A stretch of 64,000 bases of DNA from Stigmatella ashevillena (GCF_028368975.1 NZ_JAQNDM010000002.1:8426425-8490424), one strand, 5' to 3'; positions 17,589 through 26,968 are shown, counted from the first letter of the stretch. A program made the numbers and translations. Notes: generated by a model not told the origin, from the letters alone.

Positions 17589-19109
17589 CTAGTGGTTGAG
17601 GATGGCCACGAGGCGGGCACCCGCCTCGGGCAGCGCCAGCGGCGTGCCTGAAATCTCCGTGGAGAGCGTCTCCGCGTCATCGGTCCCGCCCCTGGCGAAC
17701 AGCCCCTTGAGCCACTCCGCGGCGGAAGGGTTGCGCCAGAAGTCCTCGTTGAAGCGCTCCTGGAGCCAGGCGGTGAGCCGCGTCTCCAGAGCCCAGGCGC
17801 GCAGGTACCGTGCCGAGTAGAGCTGGGGGTCGACGTCGAAGAGGAAGTAGCCCGGGTGGGGCTCGACGAAGAGCGCCCGCCGCTGGCCGGCCGCGTATTG
17901 CTCGGCCCGCTCCTCCGAGGGCCCGTGGGTGAAGAGGGACAGTTCGTAGGGCAGCTTCGCGCAGTGCCGCCTCAGCACCGTCAAGGCCTGGAAGGCGGCG
18001 AGCCGGACGACATCCTTCGCCACGGGGGTGGGCAGCTGCAGGTAGCGCTTGAGCCACTCGGGAGAGAGCAGGAGGCGCTCGGTGAGGGCCGCGAAGCCCT
18101 CTGTGACGGAGGCATCCCCCAAGCGGCGCAGCTCCAAGGGCAGCGCTTCGCCGGCGTGGGCCCGGTGCTGGGCGTGGCCGGACTCGTGGAGCAGGTCTCC
18201 CAGCGCGTCCATGCCTCCCCGCGGCTGGAGCACCAGCCGGATTTCGTCGGGCACGCGCACCGTGGCAACGAAGGGGCGGCGCGCCTTGCCGGGCCTGGGC
18301 TCGTCATCGATGCGGATGCGTCCCCGGGCGGTGGGGGGAAAGTTCCAGTCATTCAGCCAGCGCATCACCGCGGGAATCAGGCTCTCGCGCAGGAAGAAGG
18401 TGTCCATCCAGGGGGCCTGGAGCGCGGCCTGCAAGTCATGCCGCCGGGCGTCCCCTCCGGGCAGCGAGCGCAGGGTGGGCTCGATTTTGTGCAGCACGTA
18501 GCCGAGGACGTCGCGGTAGGCATCCTCCGTGGCCCGCAGGGTGTCGTTCGCCGCTTCGACGAGCTTGCCCAGGGCGATGCCAGACACATCCTCCCTCAAG
18601 GTGGGATAGTCCTTGGCCCCGAGCAGCTCGGCGGTCCGCAGGGCTGCCTCCCGCCGCGCGCCGTACCGCCCCTTCTCCTTCCAGAGGAAGTTGCCCACCG
18701 CCCGCTCCAGCAGGGCTCGCCGTCCACGGTTCGGCTCGTGGGGAATCTGGGCGAGCGCCTCGCCGAAGGAGAGGGCCTGGTCGTCCACGGCCATGTGGGC
18801 CTTGGCCTCCAGCGCCGCCACCGCCTCCACGTCCTGCGCGGCGAGGCCCTCTTCGACTTGCCCGGCAATCAGCTCCCTCAGCAGCTGAAGGCGGCGCACT
18901 CCGAGCGGATCATTCTTGGCGCGGGCCTTTTCCAGCGCCTCGGTGGCGGCGGCGAAGCTCTCCGCCGAGGACAGCTCTGGGAAGGAGGCATGGAGGGCAG
19001 CGACGGGCAGCTCTGGGGAGAGGCCTGCGCCGTGGCGGTAATGGAGGTTGGCCAACTCGGCGAGAAAGTCGTCCAACCTCGCACGCACGGAGTGCACGGG
19101 ACGGTCCAT
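17589..19109 (-). CDS. M3-like zinc metallopeptidase
   Basis: The start at 19,109 (MDRPVHSVRA) is chosen because codon use and family-like sequence begin there; the frame stays open further upstream but without similarity to a protein. The 506-residue product is helical and carries HESGH, the HExxH zinc motif, followed about 25-30 residues later by SVTEGFA, where a glutamate can provide the third ligand. This layout is that of the M3/M32 metallopeptidase clan. No signal peptide is visible, so it probably degrades peptides in the cytoplasm. Divergent from the ECF sigma gene. Confidence 0.75.
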   Translation of the reverse strand: MDRPVHSVRARLDDFLAELANLHYRHGAGLSPELPVAALHASFPELSSAESFAAATEALEKARAKNDPLGVRRLQLLRELIAGQVEEGLAAQDVEAVAALEAKAHMAVDDQALSFGEALAQIPHEPNRGRRALLERAVGNFLWKEKGRYGARREAALRTAELLGAKDYPTLREDVSGIALGKLVEAANDTLRATEDAYRDVLGYVLHKIEPTLRSLPGGDARRHDLQAALQAPWMDTFFLRESLIPAVMRWLNDWNFPPTARGRIRIDDEPRPGKARRPFVATVRVPDEIRLVLQPRGGMDALGDLLHESGHAQHRAHAGEALPLELRRLGDASVTEGFAALTERLLLSPEWLKRYLQLPTPVAKDVVRLAAFQALTVLRRHCAKLPYELSLFTHGPSEERAEQYAAGQRRALFVEPHPGYFLFDVDPQLYSARYLRAWALETRLTAWLQERFNEDFWRNPSAAEWLKGLFARGGTDDAETLSTEISGTPLALPEAGARLVAILNH

Positions 19110-19158
19110 AGGCGGTCCGGACGCTAACAGGAAGCACGCCTCCGGGGTGGACGGGAGC

Positions 19159-19217
19159 GGGAATCGTCCTTCGGGCGGCGCACCAGGAATAGTTCCCCCC
19201 CGCGGCGTACCAGGAAT
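19159..19217 (+). promoter_or_regulatory. Triple GGAAT motif upstream of the ECF sigma gene
   Basis: GGAAT occurs three times within 60 bases. Two occurrences lie in an imperfect direct repeat, GGCGCACCAGGAAT (19177-19190) and GGCGTACCAGGAAT (19204-19217), spaced by 27 bases. GGAA-type -35 boxes are the usual recognition element of ECF sigma factors, so these may be autoregulatory promoters. No convincing -10 was singled out. Confidence 0.45.
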
Positions 19218-19256
19218 GAGGACGCCACCCCAGGTACCCGCGAAGAGGAGAAGACC

Positions 19257-19940
19257 ATGCAAGCAAGGGAGCCCGTGGAATCCCTTTCGCGATGGGTCTT
19301 CTCTGTGCCAAGTAGCTTCCCTGTGGAGTTCCCGTTCCGATCCGCCAGCTCCCGTTCCCGGCAGCGGGCTCGGGAGCCTGAAGCTCCTGGAGGCCCCCGG
19401 GCCCCCGCTCCGGCGGCTGGCGACGCGGCGGAGTTTCAGCGGGTGCTCGCCAGCTGCGAGGCGAAGCTGGAGGAGCGGGCCCGCTTCCTGTGCCGGGGCA
19501 GAAACCCCTCGGATGCGCGGGACCTCTTGCAGGACACCTATGAGCGGGCCTTCCGGGCCTTTCACACGTACGACCGGAATGCGCCCCCCATGCCGTGGCT
19601 GGCGTCCATCCTCGTCCGGCGGTTTCTCGACATGTGCCGGCACGACAAGCGCCATCCCGAGCAGGAGTTCACCGAGGCCGAGGACCAGGCGAGCCAGGAG
19701 GCCGAGCCTTCCGAGCCCTGGGGGGGCTACACGCTGGACGATGTGTGGCGCGCCGTGGACCTGTTGCCCGAGGAGTTCCGGGACGTGGTGCGGTTGAAGG
19801 ACATGGAAGGCCTCTCGTACGCGCAGATCGGCAAGCGCCTGGGCCTCGCCCCCATGACGGTGGGGACCCGGATCTTCCGGGCGCGCAAGAAGCTGAAGGA
19901 CATTCTCCTGAAGCAGGCCGGCACGGGAGGCGAGCAATGA
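19257..19940 (+). CDS. ECF-type RNA polymerase sigma factor
   Basis: AGAGGAG six bases before ATG marks the start. The 227-residue protein begins with an unusual 55-residue Arg/Pro-rich extension. Region 2 follows (DARDLLQDTYERAFRAFHTY, then PWLASILVRRFLDMCR), and region 4 ends the protein (LPEEFRDVVRLKDMEGLSYAQIGKRLG and the recognition helix PMTVGTRIFRARKKL). There is no region 1.1 or 3, as expected for extracytoplasmic function sigma factors. Its stop codon overlaps the start of the anti-sigma/CHAT gene by four bases (ATGA), which points to stoichiometric coupled synthesis. Confidence 0.93.
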   Translation: MQAREPVESLSRWVFSVPSSFPVEFPFRSASSRSRQRAREPEAPGGPRAPAPAAGDAAEFQRVLASCEAKLEERARFLCRGRNPSDARDLLQDTYERAFRAFHTYDRNAPPMPWLASILVRRFLDMCRHDKRHPEQEFTEAEDQASQEAEPSEPWGGYTLDDVWRAVDLLPEEFRDVVRLKDMEGLSYAQIGKRLGLAPMTVGTRIFRARKKLKDILLKQAGTGGEQ

Positions 19941-22870
19941 CACCTTCCTGCGAGCAGCTGGCCGCCTTCGTGGATGGCGAGCTTTCCCCCCCGGAGGCAG
20001 AGGCCTTCCAGGCGCACCTGACGGGCTGTGAGGCCTGTCAGGCGGGCCTGATGGATCAGGTGCAAGCCAGCGTCGCGGTGCACGCCGCCGGAGAGACGTC
20101 CCGGAAGGGCACCCGGACGCCCTTCCAGCCTGCCTGGGCGCGGCGGAGGACCCGCGTCCTCGCGTTCGCCACGGGGGCTGTGGCCGTGCTCCTGCTCGGC
20201 GTCCTGGCGGTGCGCACGGCGGGGGCTCCCCCGAAGGATCCCCTGTTGCTGGCCCAGGCGGAGACGCGGCCTTTGGAGGGGTGGCTCAGCTACCCGGGCG
20301 CGGAGCGATACCGTCCCCTGGCCACGATGCGGAGCGGTTCGGCGAGTGCCGCGGCGTTGGATCACCGGATCCTCGCGGAACTGGAAGATCGCGGAGATTT
20401 CCACGGCGTGGCGACGGCGTACCTGCGCGCCGGGGAGTTCGAGCGCGCCGAGCAGTTCCTGGACCGTGTGCCCCGCTCGCCGGAAGTGGACAGTGACCGC
20501 GCGCTGGCGGCGTTGGGGCGGGGAGAGCACGAGCGCGCGTTGGTGCTGCTGGAGCACGCGCTGGCGTCGGCACCGGAGAGCCTGCGGGCTCACTGGAACC
20601 GGGGCGTCGTGCTGCGTGCGATGTCCTTGGAACTGGCCGCGTCGGTCGAGTTCCAGCGTGTCGCGGACAAGGCCGAGCCGGGCTGGAGCGAGGAGGCAAA
20701 GCAGCTCGCGGGCGGGCTTCGCACCACCGCGGAAGCACGCCAGAAGTCGTGGCAGGCCCTGACAGAGGCGGGGCAGGCGCTTGCGTTCCAGGGGACGCCC
20801 CTGCCCGCCGCCATGGTGCACCGCAACCCGGGAAGGGTGCGGCTGTACCTGTACCATGCGCTCCGGACTGCGACGTCGCAGGAGCAGGTGCTCGCGCTGC
20901 TGCCGCTGGCCCAGTCGCTGGACCAGGTGTCCAGAACGCGCACGGCGTCCAGCGCCGTCCAGCACGTGGCCCAGGCGAACTTCACGCGGCGCGCTCCCCT
21001 GGCGGAGACGTACCGCGCGCTGTTGCCGGATCCAGGGGCGCTGCCGCCTCCCGAGGCGGAGGCATACCTGGAACGGCTCCGTCGCTCGGGGGAGCACGAC
21101 CTGCTCCTGGGAGCCATTCTGCTGCTCGGTGCCGAGCGGCAGCACCTCGCCGAAGTGGAGCGGCTCGTTCAGGGGACGCAGGACGTCCTCTGGTACCGGG
21201 GGCCCCTGGTGAAGGCCCAGGCGTCGGAGGAGATGGCGCGGGGCGCGGGGCTCGCGGCCGAGCAGCGGCTCCGGGAGGCCGTGGAGGAGTACCGGCGGGC
21301 GGGCCTGGACTACCGGAGCATCGCGCTTCAAGAGGAACTCAGCACCCTCTACAACAAGTTGGATCGCCGCCGGGAGGCCATGGAGGTGGCGCGCGCGGCG
21401 CTCGAAGCCGCCCGCAGGACCGACGACTGGTTCCATGAGGACCTGCTCGTGTTCGACCTGGTGACCAGCGCCAGGCTGAGCCATGAGTCCGCGCTGGCCC
21501 GTGCCTACCTGGATGAGTACCTGCAACGCTCCCCTGAAGACTGCACGCGGCGCGCGGAGTACCACTATTTCCGGGCCCTGTTGGCCGTGGAGGCGCTGGA
21601 TGCCACGGGGGCGCGGCGCGAAGTCTCCCAGGCCCAGGCGTGCCCCGCAGCCCCGACGTTGTTCGAGATCGCCGTCTACGGGGACTTGCTCCGGTTCGGC
21701 GCGACCGAGGCCGAACGGGCGCGGGCCGAAGACCGGATCCGCCTCCTCCGTCAGGATTCCTCTCTCGAGCCGGACCAGCGCCTGCTGTTGGAGCACCTCG
21801 CGGGCCGCATCCTCATCGAGCGAGATCGCCCCTCGGGGCAACGGATCCTGCGAGAGGTCATCGCCGGGGCGGAGAAGCTGAGGGCGACCCACATCGAGGC
21901 GCGCAAGGCCTGGTCGCACAGCTACCAGGCCCTGGTCCGGGACGCGGGCAAGGCCGGGGAGTTCGACGCGGCCATCGCCCTGCTCTCCGCCGAACTCGAG
22001 CGGGACGCGCCGCCGGCATGCCTGCTGGCCGTGGCCGGACAGGACGAGCGGGTCCTCTTCATGGCACGAGGCCCCCGGGGCGACTCGCGGGGAGCGTACC
22101 TGGAGGGGCTCACCCGCTCCCTGCACGAGACGGTTCCCCCCGTCCCCGCGGCGCTGCTGGCCGTGCTCGAGGGCTGTGACACGGTGCAGGTGCTCGCGGA
22201 GCCCCTGCTTCAGGGGCGGCCCGGCCTGTTGGGACCGGACCGGGCCTGGAGCTACCTGGCCCCCAAGGTCCGGGGACCGCATGCCCCAGCGGCGGGGACC
22301 TCGTTCAAACACGTGGTGGTGTCGGACGTGGAACCTCCCGCCGCGTTGGGCCTGCCGCGCCTGCTGCCCTGGAGCCGCCCACCGGAACTGGGAGAGGTCC
22401 ACCTGCGGGGCCCCTCCGCGACCCCGGAGGCCGTGCTGGCCGAGCTCACCGATGCCACCCAGGTGGAGTTCCATGCGCATGGCCTGAGCCGCCTGGGATT
22501 CTCCGATGCGTCGTTTCTCGCGCTCTCTCCGGGAGCCGATGGCCGCTACGCCCTGACGGCGGCGGACCTTCAAGGCCGCTCCCTCCGAGGCGCCCCCTTG
22601 GTGTTGTTGGCGGCGTGCGAGGCCAACGTGGGGGCGCTGCGCTACCACGATGTGTGGAGCCTGCCCGCGGCCTTCATCCAGGCGGGGGCGAGCTCGGTGG
22701 TGGCCCCTTCTTCCCTGGTGCCGGACGCCGAGGTGGGCGCCTTCTTCCAGGAACTGCTCGAGCGCGTCGACCGGGGGGCCACCGCCGCGCGGGCCTTGCG
22801 CGACACCCGGGTGGCATGGCTCCAGAAGAAGCCCACGCGATGGGTGGAGGACCTGGTGGTGTTCGAATAA
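19937..22870 (+). CDS. Zinc-finger anti-sigma factor fused to TPR and CHAT protease domains
   Basis: GGGAGG six bases before ATG 19,937 and the ATGA overlap fix the start. Residues 1-40 form a zinc-binding anti-sigma domain (Cys5, His27, Cys31, Cys34). One membrane helix spans residues 74-92. A long helical region of TPR-like pairs follows, roughly residues 130-640. The C-terminal 250 residues form a CHAT caspase-like domain with His848 in FHAHG and Cys894 in LLAACEAN, spaced as in the catalytic dyad. The predicted topology puts the sigma-binding domain inside the cell and the TPR-CHAT part in the periplasm. A peptidase on the sensor side of an anti-sigma factor suggests signal-triggered proteolysis. 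Whether it cleaves itself or another target is unknown. Confidence 0.88.
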   Translation: MTPSCEQLAAFVDGELSPPEAEAFQAHLTGCEACQAGLMDQVQASVAVHAAGETSRKGTRTPFQPAWARRRTRVLAFATGAVAVLLLGVLAVRTAGAPPKDPLLLAQAETRPLEGWLSYPGAERYRPLATMRSGSASAAALDHRILAELEDRGDFHGVATAYLRAGEFERAEQFLDRVPRSPEVDSDRALAALGRGEHERALVLLEHALASAPESLRAHWNRGVVLRAMSLELAASVEFQRVADKAEPGWSEEAKQLAGGLRTTAEARQKSWQALTEAGQALAFQGTPLPAAMVHRNPGRVRLYLYHALRTATSQEQVLALLPLAQSLDQVSRTRTASSAVQHVAQANFTRRAPLAETYRALLPDPGALPPPEAEAYLERLRRSGEHDLLLGAILLLGAERQHLAEVERLVQGTQDVLWYRGPLVKAQASEEMARGAGLAAEQRLREAVEEYRRAGLDYRSIALQEELSTLYNKLDRRREAMEVARAALEAARRTDDWFHEDLLVFDLVTSARLSHESALARAYLDEYLQRSPEDCTRRAEYHYFRALLAVEALDATGARREVSQAQACPAAPTLFEIAVYGDLLRFGATEAERARAEDRIRLLRQDSSLEPDQRLLLEHLAGRILIERDRPSGQRILREVIAGAEKLRATHIEARKAWSHSYQALVRDAGKAGEFDAAIALLSAELERDAPPACLLAVAGQDERVLFMARGPRGDSRGAYLEGLTRSLHETVPPVPAALLAVLEGCDTVQVLAEPLLQGRPGLLGPDRAWSYLAPKVRGPHAPAAGTSFKHVVVSDVEPPAALGLPRLLPWSRPPELGEVHLRGPSATPEAVLAELTDATQVEFHAHGLSRLGFSDASFLALSPGADGRYALTAADLQGRSLRGAPLVLLAACEANVGALRYHDVWSLPAAFIQAGASSVVAPSSLVPDAEVGAFFQELLERVDRGATAARALRDTRVAWLQKKPTRWVEDLVVFE

Positions 22871-22941
22871 CCTCGGAATAAGCCAAGCCCTGGGCGTAGA
22901 GGAGGGGAATGGTCACCCTGAACACCTTGTGGAGGTATGGA

Positions 22942-23457
22942 ATGAAGCGTGAACTCCTCCTGACGCTGCTCGCGGCGGGGACTGCAACGAGTGCCCTGGC
23001 CAAGGAGCCTCCCCGTGTCGTGGCCACCCCCCAGGCCACCACCCCTCACCAGGCCACGGTTCCCACGCAGGTGGCGGTTCCCAAGGCCATCCTGGCGACC
23101 CCCGTGGCCGAACCGACCTACTTCGATGTCGTGGGCTCCGATGACAAGGGGACCCGGGTGGCGACCTACCGGTACTTCCGGCGCACCCGGGAGATCTCCG
23201 TGCTGAAGCCCTCGCGGCAAATCGAGGACGTGGCGGCCTTCAGCAAGTTCAGCAGTCCGGGCGATTACGTGATCGCCGTGGCCCCCGAGAAGAAGCCGAA
23301 GCCCAATCCGCCCAACCCTGGCGAGGAGTTCCGGACCTCGTGGACGGTCCCCCGGGCGGAGCTTCAGGAAGCCATGGCGAAGATCCAAAGCAAGGTGCCG
23401 GCGGCGAAGAATTTCCTCGTCGGACAGTTTGTCGAGGACGCCCCCCTCGCGAAGTAA
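22942..23457 (+). CDS. Exported hypothetical protein downstream of the anti-sigma/CHAT gene
   Basis: GGAGG precedes ATG 22,942. The 171-residue product has a Sec signal peptide (cleavage near SALAKEP). A Thr/Ala/Val/Pro-rich linker comes next, then about 100 residues of mixed alpha/beta character with the segment VATYRYFRRTREISVLKPSRQ split by charged residues. It lies 71 bases after the CHAT gene on the same strand and would share its periplasmic compartment, so it could be a partner or substrate. No family recognised. Confidence 0.6.
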   Translation: MKRELLLTLLAAGTATSALAKEPPRVVATPQATTPHQATVPTQVAVPKAILATPVAEPTYFDVVGSDDKGTRVATYRYFRRTREISVLKPSRQIEDVAAFSKFSSPGDYVIAVAPEKKPKPNPPNPGEEFRTSWTVPRAELQEAMAKIQSKVPAAKNFLVGQFVEDAPLAK

Positions 23458-23478
23458 CGGCGGGCGGTGTGCCGGGGA

Positions 23479-24348
23479 TTACGCAAAGACGATGGTCTTG
23501 TTGCCATCGACGATGATGCGATCCTCGGCGTGCCAGCGCACGGCGCGTGCCAGCACCTGGCGCTCCAGGTCCCTCCCGAGGTGGCGCAGCTCGGACACCG
23601 CGTGGCGGTGGGACACCCGGGCGGTGTCCTGCTCGATGATGGGGCCCTGGTCCAGCTCGGACGTCACGTAGTGCGCCGTGGCGCCAATCAGCTTCACCCC
23701 CCGCTCATAGGCCTGCTTGTACGGATCCGCGCCGATGAAGGCCGGCAGGAAGGAGTGGTGGATGTTGATGATGCGCTGGGGGTAGTGCGAGACGAACCCC
23801 GTCGAGAGGATGCGCATGTAGCGCGCGAGCACGACGAAGTCCGCCTGGCCTTCCATCAGCGCCAGCATGCGGGCCTCTGACTCCGCGTGGGTGGCCGCTT
23901 CGACCGGGACGTGCTCGAAGCGCACCCCGAAGCGCTCCACCGCCTCCCGGAGGTCCGGGTGGTTGGAGATGACCAGGGGGATGTCCACCCGGAGCTCCCC
24001 GCGCTGCCAGCGCCAGAGCAGATCCATCAGTGCATGGTCATGCTTCGAGACGAGGACGCCCATGCGGGGCTTGTCGGCGGCGAAGCTCAGCCGCCAGTCC
24101 ATTTCGAAGCGCTGGCCCACCACGTCTCCGAACGACTGTTTCAGCGTGGCCCGGGACACGTCCAGGTGGGGCGTCTGGAACTCGAGGCGCATGAAGAAGC
24201 GGCCCCCGGTCGGATCGGTGGAGTATTGATCCAGCTCGGTGACGTTGGCGCCGTGGTGGTACAGGAACGTGGTGACTGCCGAGACGATGCCGGGGCGGTC
24301 GGGGCAGGTGATGAGCAAACGGGCCGTCGTCTCGAATTGGGTGGTCAT
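23479..24348 (-). CDS. purU: Formyltetrahydrofolate deformylase
   Basis: The 289-residue enzyme has an N-terminal ACT domain (LLITCPDRPGIVSAVTTFL) and a formyltransferase-fold catalytic domain. The catalytic Asn and His are in INIHHSFLPAF and the Asp is in LDQGPII. It hydrolyses 10-formyl-THF to formate and THF, supplying formate for purine synthesis and balancing one-carbon pools. The ACT domain is the usual site of glycine/methionine control. An in-frame upstream ATG at 24,393 has a GGGGAAG element before it and would add 15 residues, so the start is uncertain. Confidence 0.92.
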   Translation of the reverse strand: MTTQFETTARLLITCPDRPGIVSAVTTFLYHHGANVTELDQYSTDPTGGRFFMRLEFQTPHLDVSRATLKQSFGDVVGQRFEMDWRLSFAADKPRMGVLVSKHDHALMDLLWRWQRGELRVDIPLVISNHPDLREAVERFGVRFEHVPVEAATHAESEARMLALMEGQADFVVLARYMRILSTGFVSHYPQRIINIHHSFLPAFIGADPYKQAYERGVKLIGATAHYVTSELDQGPIIEQDTARVSHRHAVSELRHLGRDLERQVLARAVRWHAEDRIIVDGNKTIVFA

Positions 24349-24475
24349 GAGCGCCAGGTGGTGAAGGCCAGCGGTACGGGAAGTTGTCATCATAACGGCT
24401 TCCCCGGCGTGCCGAAGCCGTTCTCTTGGACTGGCACGGAGGCGGCGATAATGACGCCTGGACAGGGGGCACCCC

Positions 24476-25885
24476 ATGGCAGGCAGGAAGGTCGAGGAGA
24501 GCCGACTCAAACAGCTCAATGCGCACGCATCGAAGGGCGGTGAGTACGTTCTCTATTGGATGCAGCAGAGCGCCCGGGCGGAGCACAACCCCGCCCTGGA
24601 GCACGCGGTTCAGCAGGCCAACGCGGCGAAGCTCCCGTTGCTGGTGGGCTATGGGCTCATGGATGACTATCCCGAGGCCAATGTTCGCCACTACCGCTTT
24701 CTGCTGGAGGGGCTCCAGGACTGCCAGCAGGCGCTGGCACAGCGGAAGATCCCCTTCGTGCTCCAGCGGGGCCGGCCGGACGAGGTGGCGCTGAAGCTCT
24801 CGCAGCACGCGGCGCTCGTGGTCTGTGACCGGGGCTACTTGCGTCCCCAGAAGCAGTGGCGCCAGACGCTGGCCGCGAAGGCCTCCTGCCCGGTGGTGCA
24901 GGTGGAGGCGGACGTGGTGGTGCCGGTGGAGACCGCCTCGGGCAAGGCGGAGTACGCGGCGCGCACCCTCCGGCCGAAGATTCATCGGCTCTGGGAGGAG
25001 TACCTGGTGAAGCCTGCGTCCACGCCCCTCAAGGTGGATTCCCTGAAGCTGGGCGTGAAGGGGCTGGACCTGGACGATGTCGGCGCGGTGCTGGAGCGGC
25101 TGGCGTTGGACCGCTCGGTGCCCCCGGTGCACCACCTCTTCCGGGGGGGCACACGCGAGGCGAAGCAGGTGCTGCGCGGGTTTCTCACCCAGCATCTGCC
25201 CGTGTACCAGGAGAACCGTTCTCACCCCGAGACGGACCACGTCTCGCACATGAGCAAGTATCTCCACTTCGGACAGATCAGCCCGGTGGTGGTGGCGCTC
25301 GCGGCCCAGGAGGCCCGGGTCTTGCGGCCTCAGCGGGACACCTTCCTGGAGGAGCTCATCGTCCGGCGGGAGCTGGCGCAGAACTTCGCCGAGTACACGC
25401 CCCAGTACGATGACTACGCGTGCCTCCCGGCGTGGGCGCGCAAGACGCTGGCGGCCCATGCGGGCGACGCGCGCCCCGTCCAATACACGCAAGCGCAGCT
25501 CGAGCAGGCGCGCACGCAGGATCCCTACTGGAACGCCGCCATGCGGGAGATGCGGTACACGGGCTACATGCACAACGCCATGCGCATGTACTGGGGAAAG
25601 AAGCTCCTGGAGTGGGGCCGCACCCCCGAGGAGGCGTACCGGACGGCGCTGGCGCTCAACAACAGGTACTTCCTAGACGGGCGCGACGCGAACTCCTTCA
25701 CCAACATTGGTTGGGTCTTCGGCCTGCACGACCGCCCTTGGGGACGGCGAGCGATCTACGGCACCGTGCGCTCCATGTCCTCGAAGGGGCTCGAGCGAAA
25801 AGCAGACATGGAGGCCTACCTCGCGAAGGTCGACACGCTCGTGGCGGAAGCGAAGGCCGCGGGGGTGCGCTTCGAGGATGAGTGA
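24476..25885 (+). CDS. Class II deoxyribodipyrimidine photolyase
   Basis: The 469-residue protein matches class II CPD photolyases. The N-terminal half shows the Rossmann-type antenna domain (YVLYWMQQSARAEHNPAL, then LPLLVGYGL). The C-terminal FAD domain includes HMSKYLHFGQISP, RRELAQNF, WNAAMREMRYTGYMHNAMRM and WVFGLHDRPWG. It uses light to split cyclobutane pyrimidine dimers. The initial ATG is preceded by a G-rich element. It is divergent from purU and stands alone. Confidence 0.93.
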   Translation: MAGRKVEESRLKQLNAHASKGGEYVLYWMQQSARAEHNPALEHAVQQANAAKLPLLVGYGLMDDYPEANVRHYRFLLEGLQDCQQALAQRKIPFVLQRGRPDEVALKLSQHAALVVCDRGYLRPQKQWRQTLAAKASCPVVQVEADVVVPVETASGKAEYAARTLRPKIHRLWEEYLVKPASTPLKVDSLKLGVKGLDLDDVGAVLERLALDRSVPPVHHLFRGGTREAKQVLRGFLTQHLPVYQENRSHPETDHVSHMSKYLHFGQISPVVVALAAQEARVLRPQRDTFLEELIVRRELAQNFAEYTPQYDDYACLPAWARKTLAAHAGDARPVQYTQAQLEQARTQDPYWNAAMREMRYTGYMHNAMRMYWGKKLLEWGRTPEEAYRTALALNNRYFLDGRDANSFTNIGWVFGLHDRPWGRRAIYGTVRSMSSKGLERKADMEAYLAKVDTLVAEAKAAGVRFEDE

Positions 25886-25921
25886 CATCCTGGCGCGGTC
25901 CCCGCGTCAACGCCCTGTGCC

Positions 25922-26968
25922 TCAGAAGGGCAGCATGCCGGCGATGTCCTTCACCACCTCGGGCGCGGCTTCGGTCTCCTGCAGCGCGCCCGTGTAAGCG
26001 CCCAGCGCCATGGAGAGCGGGTTGGGCTTGCCAGACATCAGGGACCCGATAACGCCCTCGGCGGCCCCCTTCCAGGTGTTGACCATTCCCCCCAGCCCGC
26101 CCTTGATGGCCCCCAGCGCTCCACCCTCCGACTCACCGATTCCGGTCAGGACATTGCTGACCCCGGGGATGAACCACAGGTTCTTGCCCGCTTCGCCAGC
26201 GAACCACTGGAAGTTGTCCTTGTTGCTTCCGTCCTTCTTGACGTGGGTGTCAGAGGTGGTCGGGAGCCGATGGTCCGTGCCCAGGGAGTCGTACCCCTTC
26301 TCCGCGAAATCCTTGAGCATGCCGGCCTCTGTTCCATGCCGGGCATCTCCATCCTTGGTGATGCCCTCGATGTTGCCGTCGCCCTGTCCTCCCTGCACCT
26401 TGCCCGTCCGCTCCCCTCCGTCGGAGATCTTGGAGCTGTCGATGTACTCCAGCACCTTGGCCATTCTGTAGACGGCATCGGGATTCTGACCGGAATCCTT
26501 CAGGTCGAGCTTGGGGTCGACGCCGGTCTGCTTGCAGAGCTGCTCGAACTTGATGTCCTTCTGGCGGCCCAGCTTGGACAGCGCGGGGGTGTCGTTGACG
26601 ATGTCCGCCGCAGAGCGGTTATCCCCCTCGGGCCTCGTGTCATCGGGGCCCGGGATCTGGGTCCCATCCTCCGCCAGCTTGGGCTGCGCCTTGGGGGCGG
26701 GCTCGGGGGCCTGGGCGACAGCTCCCCCCAAGGCGGCCTGTGCCCCGCCTGCGGCGAGGCCGATGCGGTGTGCCGGGATGCTCTGGGCATCGAACGTATC
26801 CACCGGGCCGCGACGAAGTCCGGCCAGGGGGCTGCTCGGCTGGGCCACGCGAGCGAGCTCAGGGGTTGGTGGCAGGGCCAAACGATGGGTGGCGGCAGGA
26901 GCGAAAGAGGCAGAGGCCAGCCGGTTCGCAGCGGCAGGAGAGGAACTCAGCGTGTTGAGCTTGTACAT
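25922..26968 (-). CDS. Effector-like hypothetical protein
   Basis: The 348-residue protein has no signal peptide. Residues 1-100 are rich in Ser, Ala and Pro and look disordered. The middle is polar and Gly/Asp/Lys-rich (for example QGGQGDGNIEGITKDGD). The C-terminal 90 residues contain a glycine-rich amphipathic stretch (GIGESEGGALGAIKGGLGG). The architecture, a disordered N-terminus followed by a compact domain, recurs in three other genes of this window. It adjoins the accessory region and may be a secreted effector, but I recognise no domain. Confidence 0.55.
   Translation of the reverse strand: MYKLNTLSSSPAAANRLASASFAPAATHRLALPPTPELARVAQPSSPLAGLRRGPVDTFDAQSIPAHRIGLAAGGAQAALGGAVAQAPEPAPKAQPKLAEDGTQIPGPDDTRPEGDNRSAADIVNDTPALSKLGRQKDIKFEQLCKQTGVDPKLDLKDSGQNPDAVYRMAKVLEYIDSSKISDGGERTGKVQGGQGDGNIEGITKDGDARHGTEAGMLKDFAEKGYDSLGTDHRLPTTSDTHVKKDGSNKDNFQWFAGEAGKNLWFIPGVSNVLTGIGESEGGALGAIKGGLGGMVNTWKGAAEGVIGSLMSGKPNPLSMALGAYTGALQETEAAPEVVKDIAGMLPF

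Noticed and set aside
19727-22648. 973-codon antisense frame over the anti-sigma/CHAT gene
   Set aside because: Composition is that of a shadow frame; the sense strand carries zinc finger, TPR and CHAT motifs.
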